In this document: one piece after another, positions 7,889 to 17,726 of the stretch
Numbering within the stretch: position 1 is the stretch's first letter
Layout of the letters: each line of letters begins with the position of its first letter
Assembly: GCA_018368455.1 (NCBI GenBank)
Contig: JAGZEG010000001.1
Span: 186,001-250,000 of the forward strand
DNA length: 64,000 nucleotides
Origin: Coriobacteriia bacterium
GTDB taxonomy: Bacteria; Actinomycetota; Coriobacteriia; Coriobacteriales; UMGS124
Reading direction: 5' to 3'
Made by a program: the position numbers and the translations under genes
Notes under the pieces: generated by a model
Seen by the model: the letters and a program-made list of their open reading frames with translations, nothing else
What the model was told of the DNA's origin: nothing
Databases searched by the model: none

Positions 7889-8569
7889 CTACGCCATGGC
7901 GGCGGCGAACCAGCTCGTGATGCTCGTGGGATGGGTGATGGCCGTGCCGACGACGACCGACCAAGCTCCGGCGTCCAGGGCGTCCTTGGCGTCTGCGGGG
8001 CTGTGGACGCGGCCCTCGCACACGACGGGGAAGCCGGGGAACTCCTCGCATGCCTGGCGCAGCAGGGGCAGGTCGGGGCCGTCGGCCATCGCGCAGTCGA
8101 TGGCGGCCACGCCGTGCGACAGCGTCGTCGACACGAGGTCGCAGCCCGCCGCGACGCCGCGACGGATGTCCTCGATCGTCGCGCAGTCCGCCATGATGAG
8201 TGCGTCGGTGCGCTCGCGCAGCCCGGCGACGATCTGCTCGAACGTCTCTCCGCTGGGACGCGGGCGGTCCGTCGCGTCGAGGGCCACGATGTCGCAGCCG
8301 GCGTTCACGCAAGCAAGGGCGTGGCGCAGGGACGGCGTGATGTAGACGCCTTCGTGACCCTCCTTCCACAGGCCGATGACGGGCACCTCGACGCGGCCCT
8401 TGATGGCGGCGATGTCGGCCAGGCCCTGGCAGCGGATGGCCGCGGCGCCGCCAAGCTCGCAGGCGCGCGCCATCTGGGCCATCGTCTCGGGGTGGCGCAG
8501 GGGCTCGCCCATGTAGGCCTGGCAGCTCACGATGAGCTTGCCCTTGAGCGATGCGATGAGCTGGTTCAT
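7889..8569 (-). CDS. nanE: N-acetylmannosamine-6-phosphate 2-epimerase
   Basis: 226 aa TIM barrel. It converts ManNAc-6-P to GlcNAc-6-P, linking sialic-acid breakdown to NagA. Motifs: GLWK...VYITP (66-79), ALDATDRPRP (96-105), CEGRVHSP (184-191) and GTAITHPTSIT (208-218). The ATG at 8569 has GAGAGGAG at the right distance. The ROK kinase gene lies just upstream, which supplies the substrate. A strong terminator follows. Confidence 0.95.
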   Translation of the reverse strand: MNQLIASLKGKLIVSCQAYMGEPLRHPETMAQMARACELGGAAAIRCQGLADIAAIKGRVEVPVIGLWKEGHEGVYITPSLRHALACVNAGCDIVALDATDRPRPSGETFEQIVAGLRERTDALIMADCATIEDIRRGVAAGCDLVSTTLSHGVAAIDCAMADGPDLPLLRQACEEFPGFPVVCEGRVHSPADAKDALDAGAWSVVVGTAITHPTSITSWFAAAMA

Positions 8570-8650
8570 GGGACTCCTCTCACATGGTCGACCGCGCAAG
8601 AGCGGGGTCGACGGAAAGCGGTGCGATCGACGGAAGAACGGCGTCGGGTC

Positions 8651-9703
8651 CTATTTGCGAAGGCCTGCGCGGCGTGTGTGGCGCTCCTCAAGCCTGTCGA
8701 GCAGGTTCTCCGCCGCGCCGAGCAGCGGGGCGTTTGCCCCAAGACTGGCGTCAACGACGCGCAGGCCGCTCACGGCGCTCGTCATCTGCGCCTCCATGCC
8801 CTTGCGCAGAGCCTCGCGCCACAGCGGGCCCGACTTGCACACGGAGCCGGAGATGACGACGAGGTCGGGGTCGAAGATGTTGGCCCACGAGATGATGCTC
8901 TCGCCCAGGCTGAAGCCAGCCTGTTCGATGACGCGCCGCGCCAGGCGCTCCCCTTCCGCGGCGCGTGCGGAGATCTCCGGGCCGCTCAGAGCCTCGCCGC
9001 CGCCTGCTCGGTAGCAACGCTCTATGCCGCTGCCCGAGGCGATGGACTCGAGGCGTCCCGTGATGCCGCCCTCGCACGAGACGTTGCCGGCCATGGGGTG
9101 CAGCGAGCAGCCGAGCTCGCCCGCGAAGCCGTGCGCGCCGCCCATGATGCGGCCCTCGAACACGAGCGTGCCGCCCAGCCCCGTGCCCACGGCGACCATG
9201 ATGCACGTGTGCGAGCCGGCTGCGGCGCCATGGCGTGCCTCTCCCAGGCCGTGCGCCTGCACGTCGTTCATAACGGCGACAGGCAGCTTGCAGGCGTCCT
9301 TGAGACGGTCGCCGAGTGGCTGGCCCATCCAGCCAGGCATGATGTCGTTGGCGTAGGCGATGGTGCCCGTCTGAGCGTCCACGCGCCCCGCCGTGCCGAC
9401 GCCCACGCCGATGACGGGACAGCCGTCGAGCTCGGGGCAGCTTGCGACATCGGCGAGCAGACCGCGCGCGACGTCGCAGATCGTCTGCGTCACTGCGGCG
9501 CCCCCGCGCTTCGCTTCCGTGGGAATGGCGCGGTTCAGCAGAACCGTGGGCGTGGCTTGGCGGTTTTCGTAGCGCACGATGGCGCCGCCGATCTTCGTTC
9601 CGCCCACATCGAGCGCCACGACGGCAAAGGGGGACTCGAAAACGGCGTTCGCGGCCTTCCCTTCCTGCTGTGCCGCAGGACGGGTTGAGACGTCTGTCTG
9701 CAT
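8651..9703 (-). CDS. nanK: ROK-family sugar kinase, probable N-acetylmannosamine kinase
   Basis: 350 aa. The ATP-binding motif ALDVGGTKIGGAIV is at 30-43, catalytic Asp at D147 (MND) and the second glycine-rich motif VAVGTGLGG at 170-178. By position, between the aldolase and nanE, it should phosphorylate ManNAc. The ROK zinc signature is degenerate. The usual His after GEIG is Cys (GELGCS, 195-200), and the CxCGxxGCxE box reads SCEGGITGRLES (209-220), keeping only one Cys. The first ~25 residues are an extra N-terminal tail. The substrate is inferred from context. Confidence 0.87.
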   Translation of the reverse strand: MQTDVSTRPAAQQEGKAANAVFESPFAVVALDVGGTKIGGAIVRYENRQATPTVLLNRAIPTEAKRGGAAVTQTICDVARGLLADVASCPELDGCPVIGVGVGTAGRVDAQTGTIAYANDIMPGWMGQPLGDRLKDACKLPVAVMNDVQAHGLGEARHGAAAGSHTCIMVAVGTGLGGTLVFEGRIMGGAHGFAGELGCSLHPMAGNVSCEGGITGRLESIASGSGIERCYRAGGGEALSGPEISARAAEGERLARRVIEQAGFSLGESIISWANIFDPDLVVISGSVCKSGPLWREALRKGMEAQMTSAVSGLRVVDASLGANAPLLGAAENLLDRLEERHTRRAGLRK

Positions 9704-9725
9704 GCTTCTCCCCTCGCATAGTTCG

Positions 9726-9763
9726 GGGCCCGCCTCCCGGCTGTCGTGTCGGAAGGCGGGCCC
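9726..9763 (-). promoter_or_regulatory. Intercistronic hairpin between aldolase and kinase genes
   Basis: Fourteen-nt arms (GGGCCCGCCTCCCG with CGGAAGGCGGGCCC, one mismatch) and a 10-nt loop sit 13 nt before the kinase ribosome site GGGGAG. There is no T-run, so it is more likely an mRNA-processing or stability hairpin than a terminator. Confidence 0.5.
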
Positions 9764-9836
9764 ACGTCACGTGCTCGTGAATGTCGAGAGCCGACCAGAG
9801 GCGATGCTGTGGCGGCCCTTGGACAGGAGAACGGTC

Positions 9837-10781
9837 CTACTCGCGGATGGGCGCGTCCTTGTCCATGAGGCCCTCTTTCTTGAGCACCTCGACGATGGCG
9901 GCGACGTCGTCGCCCTTGAGCGGCTGGACGGGCTCGCGCATCTGGTTCGTGTTGAACAGGCCCATCTGCCACATGGCCGTCTTGAACGCGCCAACGCCGG
10001 CGCCGAAGCCAACGGTGGCCTTGACGACGCGCGTGACGGACATCAGACGTGCCAGGTGGTCCTGGATGCGCTTGACCTCGGCCCAGTCACCAGCCTGGAA
10101 CGCGTTCCACTGAGCGACGTAGCTGTACGGGTCGACGTTGCCCAGGCCGGGCACCGAGCCGTCGGCGCCGGCGAGGTAGGCGCCGTCGACGCAGACCTCG
10201 TGGCCCGTCAGCAGCTGCAGCGGGTGGCCGGCGTCCTCGTTCTCGAGGATGAGCCAGCGGAACGACACGTCGTCGCCCGAGGAGTCCTTGACGCCCTGCA
10301 GGACGCCGTCCTTGCCGAGGCGCACGAGCATCGTCGGGTCGAGCTTCGTGTGGACGCACACGGGAAGATCGTAGGCAAACAGCGGAAGAGACGTGTTCTC
10401 GCGGATGGCGCGGAAGTGACGCTCCGTCTCCTTGGGGCCACCGAGCGCGTAGAACGGCGCCGTGGCGACGAGGCCATCAACGCCCAGGGCCTCGGCGCGC
10501 TTGGCCTGGTCGATGACACGCAGCGTCTCCATGTCGATGATGCCGGCCAGGACGGGCACGCGGCCGCGCACGATGGAGACGGCCTCGGAGAGCACGTGCT
10601 GACGCTGGGCGTCGGTCAGGAAGGCGACCTCGCCGCTCGAGCCGAGGAAGAACAGGCCGTTGACGCCCGCGTCGATCATGCGGTCGATGGAGCGGGCGAA
10701 CGCCGTGAGGTCGAGCGTGCGCTCCTGCGTCAGCGGGATGACGACCGGCGGGATGACGCCTTTGATGTCCTTGATGTCCAT
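9837..10781 (-). CDS. nanA: DHDPS-family aldolase, probable N-acetylneuraminate lyase
   Basis: 314 aa TIM barrel. The pyruvate-aldolase signatures are present: GSSGEVAFL (47-55, the GTTGE-type loop), Tyr137 in FAYDLP and the Schiff-base Lys165 in GVKDSSGD. Position in the nan locus argues for cleavage of Neu5Ac to ManNAc and pyruvate. It is diverged from the textbook NanA, so a related 2-keto-acid aldolase role is possible. The ATG at 10781 has GGGAAGG about 12 nt upstream. It follows the ABC transporter ATPase gene by 43 bp. Confidence 0.8.
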   Translation of the reverse strand: MDIKDIKGVIPPVVIPLTQERTLDLTAFARSIDRMIDAGVNGLFFLGSSGEVAFLTDAQRQHVLSEAVSIVRGRVPVLAGIIDMETLRVIDQAKRAEALGVDGLVATAPFYALGGPKETERHFRAIRENTSLPLFAYDLPVCVHTKLDPTMLVRLGKDGVLQGVKDSSGDDVSFRWLILENEDAGHPLQLLTGHEVCVDGAYLAGADGSVPGLGNVDPYSYVAQWNAFQAGDWAEVKRIQDHLARLMSVTRVVKATVGFGAGVGAFKTAMWQMGLFNTNQMREPVQPLKGDDVAAIVEVLKKEGLMDKDAPIRE

Positions 10782-10824
10782 GCCTTGCGCAAACCTTCCC
10801 TTTGAGGTTGCCCCAGACCGCAGG

Positions 10825-11664
<840 letters not shown>

Positions 11665-13695
11665 TTACGCCTCCTCCCCGGTGGTGATGTACGGCGGGAT
11701 GCCGAGGCGCTTCAGCTCACTGTCGGGCAGCTCGGCGTAGTAGTGGTCCGTCCCCTTGACGCGCTTGAGCTTCGGCCTGATGGGCGACACCTTGTCGGGG
11801 TGGCTCGAGCGCGGCGTGAAGCGGTCGCCCGCAGGGAAGTCCGCCGGCGAGGGTACAGAGCCGGGAATCTGGTGCAGGCGGGCGCCGCCGGCCTCGATGG
11901 AGAGCACCGAGCCGAGCAGGCCGCGCGTGTACTCGTGGATCGGGTTCGTGAGCAGCTCCCGGACGGGGCCCTGCTCGACGACCTGGCCGGCGTACATGAC
12001 GGTGATGGAGTTGGCGACCTCCGCGACGAGGGCGAGGTCGTGGCTCACGAACACCATGGCGAAGCCGAGCTCCTTCTGCAGCTTGTTCAGAAGGTCGATG
12101 ACCTGCTTCTGCACGGTGACGTCCAGGGCCGTCGTCGGCTCGTCGGCGATGATGACCTTCGGGTCGCGCGTCAGGGCCATGGCGATGAGCACGCGCTGGC
12201 GCTGGCCACCGGACAGCTCGTGCGGGTAGGAGTCGAGCGTGCGCTTGGGGTCGAGGCCCACGAGCTCGAGCAGCTCCTCGGCGCTGCGCGTGCCGCCGCG
12301 CTTCGTGAGCTGCTTCATCTGCGCCTTGATGAGCATGGACGGGTTGAGCGACGACAGGGCGTCCTGGTACACCATGGCGATCTCGCGACCGCGCAGGGCG
12401 TTGAGCTCCTTCTCGCTCATCTCGAGCAGGTTCTTGCCGTCGTAGAGGATCTCGCCGGAGATCTGCGCCTTGGGGTCGAGCAGGCCCATGATGGCAAGCG
12501 ACGTGATGGACTTGCCGCAGCCGGACTCACCGACGAGGCCCATGGTCTGCCGCGGGCGCACGACGAAGCTCAGGTGGTCGACGACGTTGACGTCACCGTG
12601 GCGCGGGAACTTGATGCACAGGTCCTTTACCTCGAGGATGGGAGGCACGTCCGTGTGCGCCGGGAAGCGATCGTGCCGCTTGAGCTCGACGGTCTTGAGC
12701 TGTGCGAGCCTCTGGGCCAGCGCCTCGTTCTGGGCCTTGTAGGCCAGCGTCGGGTCGGCGACGAGGCGGTCGGCCTCACGGTCACCGGAGAGATCGGAGT
12801 CGCTCGGCTTGACGGGGGCCTTGGGCGCGGCTGCCATGGCGTCGGTGATGCCCTCGGACAGCACGTTGAGGCTCAGAACGGTGATGATGATGGCAAGGCC
12901 GGGGAACAGCGCCTGCCACCAGCGGCCGAACAGCACGCCCTGGCGCGCCGATGCGAGGATGTTGCCCCACGTGGGCGTCGGCTCGGGGATGCCGGCCGAG
13001 ATGAACGAGAGCGAGGCCTCGAACACGATGGCGTCAGCCACGAGCACGATCGTGAACACGAGCACCGGCGCGATGCAGTTGCGCATGACGTGCTTCCACA
13101 GGATCCACGGGGCGCGGGCACCGGAGACGATGACGGCGCGCACGTAGTCCTGGCCGTACTCGCTCACGACGTTGGCGCGCACGATGCGCGCGATCTGCGG
13201 CACGTACAGGATGCCGATGGCGAAGATGAGCGAGGGCAGTGAGTTGCCGAACACGACGACGAACGTCGCGGCCAGGGCGATGCCCGGGAACGACATGAGG
13301 ATGTCAAGCAGGCGCATGATGACCTCGGACACGCCCTTGCGGCTCACGGCCGCCAGCGAGCCGATGATGGCGCCGAGCACGAGCGCGAAGCCCGTGGCGC
13401 CCAGGCCGATGACGAGCGAGTAGCGCGCGCCGTACATCATGCGCGACAGGACGTCGCGGCCCTTGTCATCCGTGCCGAACAAGAACTCGCTCGACGGCGG
13501 CTGGTAGGACTGGTGGATCTCGAGCGGGTCGTAGGGCGCGAGAACGTTTGCGAACACGGCGACGAGCACGACGAGCACGAGAACGATCAGCGAGATGCGG
13601 GCGCCGACGCTCATGCTCTTCCAGCGACGGAAGCGCACCTTGCCGCCGGCGTTTGCCTCCATCTTTGCGGTGAGGCCTTCACGTAGTTTAACCAT
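11665..13695 (-). CDS. Fused Opp-type permease and ATPase (OppC-OppD)
   Basis: 676 aa. Residues ~1-290 form a DppC/OppC permease: an N-terminal helix at ~30-52, the FGTDDKGRDVLSR motif and five further helices. Residues ~345-600 form a complete ABC ATPase (GESGCGKS, LSGGQRQR, IIADEPTTALD) with the Opp C-terminal extension. A charged linker of about 50 residues joins them. With the separate SBP, OppB and OppF genes this gives a four-gene importer. As I recall, that is the layout of Sat/Nan-type sialic-acid ABC transporters. The ATG at 13695 is 4 nt past the oppB stop. Confidence 0.92.
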   Translation of the reverse strand: MVKLREGLTAKMEANAGGKVRFRRWKSMSVGARISLIVLVLVVLVAVFANVLAPYDPLEIHQSYQPPSSEFLFGTDDKGRDVLSRMMYGARYSLVIGLGATGFALVLGAIIGSLAAVSRKGVSEVIMRLLDILMSFPGIALAATFVVVFGNSLPSLIFAIGILYVPQIARIVRANVVSEYGQDYVRAVIVSGARAPWILWKHVMRNCIAPVLVFTIVLVADAIVFEASLSFISAGIPEPTPTWGNILASARQGVLFGRWWQALFPGLAIIITVLSLNVLSEGITDAMAAAPKAPVKPSDSDLSGDREADRLVADPTLAYKAQNEALAQRLAQLKTVELKRHDRFPAHTDVPPILEVKDLCIKFPRHGDVNVVDHLSFVVRPRQTMGLVGESGCGKSITSLAIMGLLDPKAQISGEILYDGKNLLEMSEKELNALRGREIAMVYQDALSSLNPSMLIKAQMKQLTKRGGTRSAEELLELVGLDPKRTLDSYPHELSGGQRQRVLIAMALTRDPKVIIADEPTTALDVTVQKQVIDLLNKLQKELGFAMVFVSHDLALVAEVANSITVMYAGQVVEQGPVRELLTNPIHEYTRGLLGSVLSIEAGGARLHQIPGSVPSPADFPAGDRFTPRSSHPDKVSPIRPKLKRVKGTDHYYAELPDSELKRLGIPPYITTGEEA

Positions 13696-13699
13696 GTCG

Positions 13700-14656
13700 C
13701 TACACCGTCCTGATTCGCGGATCGATCAGGATATAGAGCATATCCACGATGATGTTGATGATGATGAACGTGATGGCGACGACGAGCACGACGCCCTGGA
13801 CGAGCAGCGTGTAGCCGGCCTGGATGCCGTTGACGATCTGCATGCCCATGCCCGGCAGTGCGAAGATGACCTCGATGACGACGGCACCGCCGATGAGGTA
13901 GCCGATGCGCAGGCCGAGGACGGTAACAGGCGTGATGAGCGCGTTGCGCAGCACGTTGCGGGCGACGACGACGCCCATGGGGATGCCGAAGCCGCGGGCC
14001 GTGCGCACGTAGTCCTTGTCGAGCTCCTCGACCATGGACGTGCGGATGACGCGCGTGAGCTGGCCGGTCACGGGCACGGCGAGGGCGATGGCCGGCATGG
14101 CCATGCGGCGGATCCAGCCGACTGGGTCGTCCATGAGGGCGGGAAGGGCACCGGAGGCGGGCAGCACGTGCAGGTTGGCCGTGAACAGCAGGATGAGCAG
14201 GACCGCCAGCCAGAACGAGGGCATGGCGATGGCCGCGATGCTGAACACGCGGATGACCTGGTCAGGCCAGCGGTCGCGATACAGGGCCGAGATGACGCCG
14301 AGTATGACGGCGAACACGACGGCGATGATGAGGCCGAGGAACGTCAACTGCAGCGTGATGGGCAGCGCCGCCGCGATGGCCTCGCCTACGGACTTCTGGC
14401 TCGCGCCATACGCGCCCAGGTCGCCGTGGAACAGGCCGCCCATGTAGTTGATGTACTGCACGATGAGCGGATCGTTCAACCCGTGGGACTCGCGGTACTC
14501 CTCGACCGCGGCCTGCGAGGCGCTTTCGCCCAGGGCGGAGTACGCCTGGTCTACGGGTGACAGCGCCATGAGGAAGAACACGAGCAAGGTCACGCCCAAG
14601 ATCATGATGGGCAGCGCGATAAGCCGTCGACCTATCAGACGCAAGAGGTTGCTCAT
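13700..14656 (-). CDS. Opp/Dpp-type ABC transporter permease (OppB-like)
   Basis: 318 aa with six predicted membrane helices. The DppB/OppB N-terminal motif (RRLIALPIMILGVTLLVFFL) is at about 8-28, and the permease EAA-like loop (TARGFGIP) lies near 230. The ATG at 14656 follows GGAGG; the longer frame upstream is less likely. It is the first transporter membrane subunit of the operon and is preceded by a long hairpin (14686-14723). Confidence 0.92.
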   Translation of the reverse strand: MSNLLRLIGRRLIALPIMILGVTLLVFFLMALSPVDQAYSALGESASQAAVEEYRESHGLNDPLIVQYINYMGGLFHGDLGAYGASQKSVGEAIAAALPITLQLTFLGLIIAVVFAVILGVISALYRDRWPDQVIRVFSIAAIAMPSFWLAVLLILLFTANLHVLPASGALPALMDDPVGWIRRMAMPAIALAVPVTGQLTRVIRTSMVEELDKDYVRTARGFGIPMGVVVARNVLRNALITPVTVLGLRIGYLIGGAVVIEVIFALPGMGMQIVNGIQAGYTLLVQGVVLVVAITFIIINIIVDMLYILIDPRIRTV

Positions 14657-14685
14657 GACATCCTCCCTTCTCCCAAATCGTGGCA

Positions 14686-14723
14686 TGCGCACCCACATGC
14701 CCCTCTTGGCACGTGGGTGCGCA
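14686..14723 (-). promoter_or_regulatory. Long hairpin in the oppB leader
   Basis: Sixteen-nt arms (14686-14701 and 14708-14723) match at 15 of 16 positions with a 6-nt loop, shortly before the oppB ribosome site. There is no T-run. TAGAAT (about 14746-14751) upstream could be a -10 element. It is probably a 5'-end stabiliser, processing site or protein-binding operator. Confidence 0.55.
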
Positions 14724-14882
14724 GGTCAGCTGACATTCCTCCACGCATTCTACCTAACAAGGACGTCCCATACCATTGCAAAGCCTTTACTTGTGCACCA
14801 TTGCACGCACTCACGCGCAAAATAGCGCAATTCCAGCGCCTCTGCACACAAGCCCTAGCGGTGGGTTTGACGATGGGGCGTG

Positions 14883-15854
14883 CTAGAAACCCGAACGGGG
14901 CCGTGTACAGACGCAGTACCAGGCGTTTCCGGTCCCCTTTGCCCAGGGACACCCCACACACGCACGTCCCGGGCACCAGTCGCGCGACGCCCACGCCTCG
15001 GCGCCTCCCGCGTCGGAGAAGCCCCAGCGTTCGTCGGCGACAAGGGCCTGCCGTGCCTGCGACTCGCCGGATACCTCGTCGAGGTTCAGCGCACGGGCGG
15101 CCTGGGCTGATCCCGCTGCTGCCATGCCGGCGAGGAACATGCCGGCAAGCTGGCGCATGCCACGCGCCGTGGGGTGCGTTCCGTCTATGGCCTCGTAATC
15201 CAGGCCCAGGGCGCAGGCATCAGCGAGATGGGCGCCATGGCGCGCCGCCGCCTGACCGATGACCTCGTTGTAGGCGGTAAGTCCCACGCCGCGCAGGCTC
15301 CATGCGAACGTTGGGTGATCCTCCCCTGCCAGGCGACCGGGCACGAGCGTGCAGCACCAGATCGTCGCGTTCGGGTACGCAGCGTGCAGGCTCTCGAGCA
15401 TGAGGTCGTATGCCTGGGCGAAGCCGTCGATCGCGTCGGCGGACGCCATGCCGGCTACGGCGGGAGGGATGCTCGCGAGGTCGGTTTCGGGAGGCATGGC
15501 GGCGCTGCGGCCGGCGGCCTGGTTGCGCGCTCCAGCCCAGCCGTAGTCGTTTATGCCGAGGAAGACGACGATGTCGTCGGGCGCTGAGCCACCCTCCCCC
15601 GTCACGGCTGCTATGCGCTCGGGACTCCAACCGGCCGGGAAGCCCGCCCCCTCCACCATGCTGCCCGAATAGGCGCCGTTTGCGATCACCGTCTCGCCTA
15701 ATGCGTCGGCAAGCAGCGCCCACCACGTGTCGGAGGGGCCCGCCAGCCCGCTTGCCGCGGCGCGCTCCGGCGTGAAGAACACGGCGAAGCCCTCGGGGTT
15801 GCATCCCTCGAACGTGCTGATGGAATCGCCGAATATCGAGATGGTGCGCGGCAT
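14883..15854 (-). CDS. SGNH/GDSL-family hydrolase, possible sialate O-acetylesterase
   Basis: 323 aa with no signal peptide. SGNH blocks are seen: GDS at 9-11 (nucleophile Ser11), GIND at 100-103 and DGTHPT at 224-229 (Asp224, His227). Location between the sialate SBP and permease genes suggests removal of O-acetyl groups from imported sialic acid, but this is inference. The ~70 residues after the catalytic His form an unusual C-terminal extension with five Cys between 294 and 316, which could bind a metal. The start ATG (15854) follows a weak site. Confidence 0.8.
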   Translation of the reverse strand: MPRTISIFGDSISTFEGCNPEGFAVFFTPERAAASGLAGPSDTWWALLADALGETVIANGAYSGSMVEGAGFPAGWSPERIAAVTGEGGSAPDDIVVFLGINDYGWAGARNQAAGRSAAMPPETDLASIPPAVAGMASADAIDGFAQAYDLMLESLHAAYPNATIWCCTLVPGRLAGEDHPTFAWSLRGVGLTAYNEVIGQAAARHGAHLADACALGLDYEAIDGTHPTARGMRQLAGMFLAGMAAAGSAQAARALNLDEVSGESQARQALVADERWGFSDAGGAEAWASRDWCPGRACVGCPWAKGTGNAWYCVCTRPRSGF

Positions 15855-15890
15855 GGGCTCTCCTGTGGTGTCGTGGACGTCTCACACAAA

Positions 15891-15921
15891 GGGAGACCCG
15901 CCGACGTGCGACGGGTCTCCC
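15891..15921 (-). terminator. Hairpin terminator after the solute-binding-protein gene
   Basis: GGGAGACCCG / CGGGTCTCCC perfect 10-nt arms, followed leftward by TTTGTGTG. The weak T-run suggests partial termination, which would make the SBP more abundant than downstream subunits. Confidence 0.6.
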
Positions 15922-15961
15922 AGTCAGGATCTATGAGGCCGCTCGGGACCTCGAGGGGCTA

Positions 15962-17524
15962 CTAGGCCTGCTTGACGCTGCAGTCCAGGAACACGAGGCC
16001 CGTCGTGGCGATCGGCTTGAAGCCGTCGATGAGCTCGGGGCGATAGCCCGTGGCCAGGTCGCGGTGGAACAGCGGGTAGAGCGGCACCTGCTCGGACAGC
16101 AGGTCGAAGCACTGGTTCCACAGGTTCTGCTGGTCGTCACCCGTGGCGACGCGCGCCTGCTGCAGCAGATCCTGCAGCTGCGTCCACTCCTCGGTGCCCT
16201 TCCAGCAGGAGCGGCCCTGCGTCCACACGTTGTCGCCGTACCACCAGGTCATGAGCAGGTCGGGGTCGTTGCCGAAGCAGCTCGGGTCGCCGGGCGTCAG
16301 CATGACGTCGTAGGGCAGGATGTCGTCGGACTCGGCGAGAGAGGCCCACTGGATGGCCTCGGTCTGCAGCGTCGTGTTGATGCCCACGGCGTCCAGGTCG
16401 TTCTTGATCTGGGCGGACAGGTCGGAAACCCAGTTGTTGTTGCACAGCAGCGTGACGTTGATGGACTCCTGGCCGGCCTCCTTGAGCAGGCTCTTGGCCT
16501 TCTCGGGGTCGTAGGTGTACACCGTCGAGGCCTCGTGGTAGTTGGCGAAGCTCTCGGGCAGGAAGCTCTTCACGGCGTGTGCGTGGCCGTTCATGACGTT
16601 GGAGATGAGCTTCTCGATGTCGATGGCATAGAAGAACGCCTGACGGACGCGGACGTCGTCAAACGGAGCCTTCTTCGTGTTGAACATGAGGAACGGCAGG
16701 TTGAAGCCGGGGGCGTAATCGACCGTGGCGCCAAAGCCGGTCAGGGCCTCGGCGTTGGCGTCCGGCACGGCCTCCATGACCTGAGCCGTGCCCTCCATGA
16801 GGGCCGTGGAGCGGGCCGTGCCGTCAAGCTGCACGTCCCAGTGCATGCTGGCGGCCTTGGCGGGCTTGGGGCCGTTGTAGTTGGGGTTAGGCTCGAAGTC
16901 GATGTGGCCGCCGTCCTCGCCCTGAATGTCGGTGTACATCCAGGGGCCGGAGCCGATGGGGGTCACGGCGAGGTTCTCGGGCGTGATGGACTTCGGGAAG
17001 ACCTTCACGACGGCGAGACGCGCCTTGAGCAGGCTCTCGAACGCGTACTTCAGCGTGAAGCAGACCGTCTTCTCGTCCTCGGCCTTGACGCTGTCGATGA
17101 ACGACAGGAAGGCGCCGTACGTCTCGTTGGCCATGTTGACCTCGAAGGCGTTGACGACGTCGTCAGCGGTGACATCCGTGCCGTCCGAGAACTTGGCGCC
17201 GTCACGCAGGGCAACGTGGTACTCGGTGTCGGAGACCTTCTCGGGGTCGCCGGCGGCCAGGGCGGTATACGTCGTGTAGTCGTGGACGTCGATCTCGTAC
17301 AGACCCTCGAACACGTGCCAGGTGGCACCGAGCATCAGGGCCGAGCTGCAGCCGATGGGCGAATAGTTCGTGCTCTGGTAGGCGCACGTGCCCGTCAGGG
17401 TGCCGGCACCCTGACGGGCACGTGCGGGTGTGGCCTCGAAGCCACCCTTGGCGAGCAGGGCAAGGCCGGCCGTGGCGGCGGTAGCGGCAACGAACGAGCG
17501 GCGGGACAGCGAAAGATCGCTCAT
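15962..17524 (-). CDS. Tat-exported extracellular solute-binding protein (SBP family 5)
   Basis: 520 aa. It has a twin-arginine leader (SRRSFVAATAATAG, 7-20) ending in an AxA cleavage site near residue 36. The rest is a family-5 dipeptide/oligopeptide-type binding protein. It should capture the substrate of the downstream Opp-like importer, probably sialic acid or a sialyl compound. No lipobox Cys is present at the cleavage region, so membrane anchoring of the mature protein is unclear for a monoderm. A 44-bp perfect palindrome (17383-17426) lies at the leader/mature junction. Confidence 0.88.
   Translation of the reverse strand: MSDLSLSRRSFVAATAATAGLALLAKGGFEATPARARQGAGTLTGTCAYQSTNYSPIGCSSALMLGATWHVFEGLYEIDVHDYTTYTALAAGDPEKVSDTEYHVALRDGAKFSDGTDVTADDVVNAFEVNMANETYGAFLSFIDSVKAEDEKTVCFTLKYAFESLLKARLAVVKVFPKSITPENLAVTPIGSGPWMYTDIQGEDGGHIDFEPNPNYNGPKPAKAASMHWDVQLDGTARSTALMEGTAQVMEAVPDANAEALTGFGATVDYAPGFNLPFLMFNTKKAPFDDVRVRQAFFYAIDIEKLISNVMNGHAHAVKSFLPESFANYHEASTVYTYDPEKAKSLLKEAGQESINVTLLCNNNWVSDLSAQIKNDLDAVGINTTLQTEAIQWASLAESDDILPYDVMLTPGDPSCFGNDPDLLMTWWYGDNVWTQGRSCWKGTEEWTQLQDLLQQARVATGDDQQNLWNQCFDLLSEQVPLYPLFHRDLATGYRPELIDGFKPIATTGLVFLDCSVKQA
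17383..17426. repeat. 44-bp perfect palindrome inside the SBP gene
   Basis: Twenty-two-nt arms meet without a spacer at 17404/17405 and are fully complementary. The palindrome is in frame and encodes the residues around ARQGAGTLTGTC just after the Tat leader. As mRNA it would form a very stable hairpin about 100 nt into the coding sequence. Confidence 0.95.
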
Positions 17525-17726
17525 ACATCCTCCTCAGTCATTCAACCTCAGATAGAAAAGCGGCGCACGCGTAAATCTCCGGTGCTCTCGCATCGTATTG
17601 CGAATCCTATCCCGTCACCTGCCGCTCGGCCAAACCTTTCCAGGCCTGAGAGGCCGCTCAGTCCGTGAGCGGTTGGCGTGCGGGTGGTGAGCGGGCAGCG
17701 CGACAGGAAAGGCACACGAACGTGAA

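Noticed and set aside
7689..8369. Upstream extension of the nagA reading frame
   Set aside because: It would run through nanE in another frame and a strong terminator; the ATG at 7688 has a good ribosome site.
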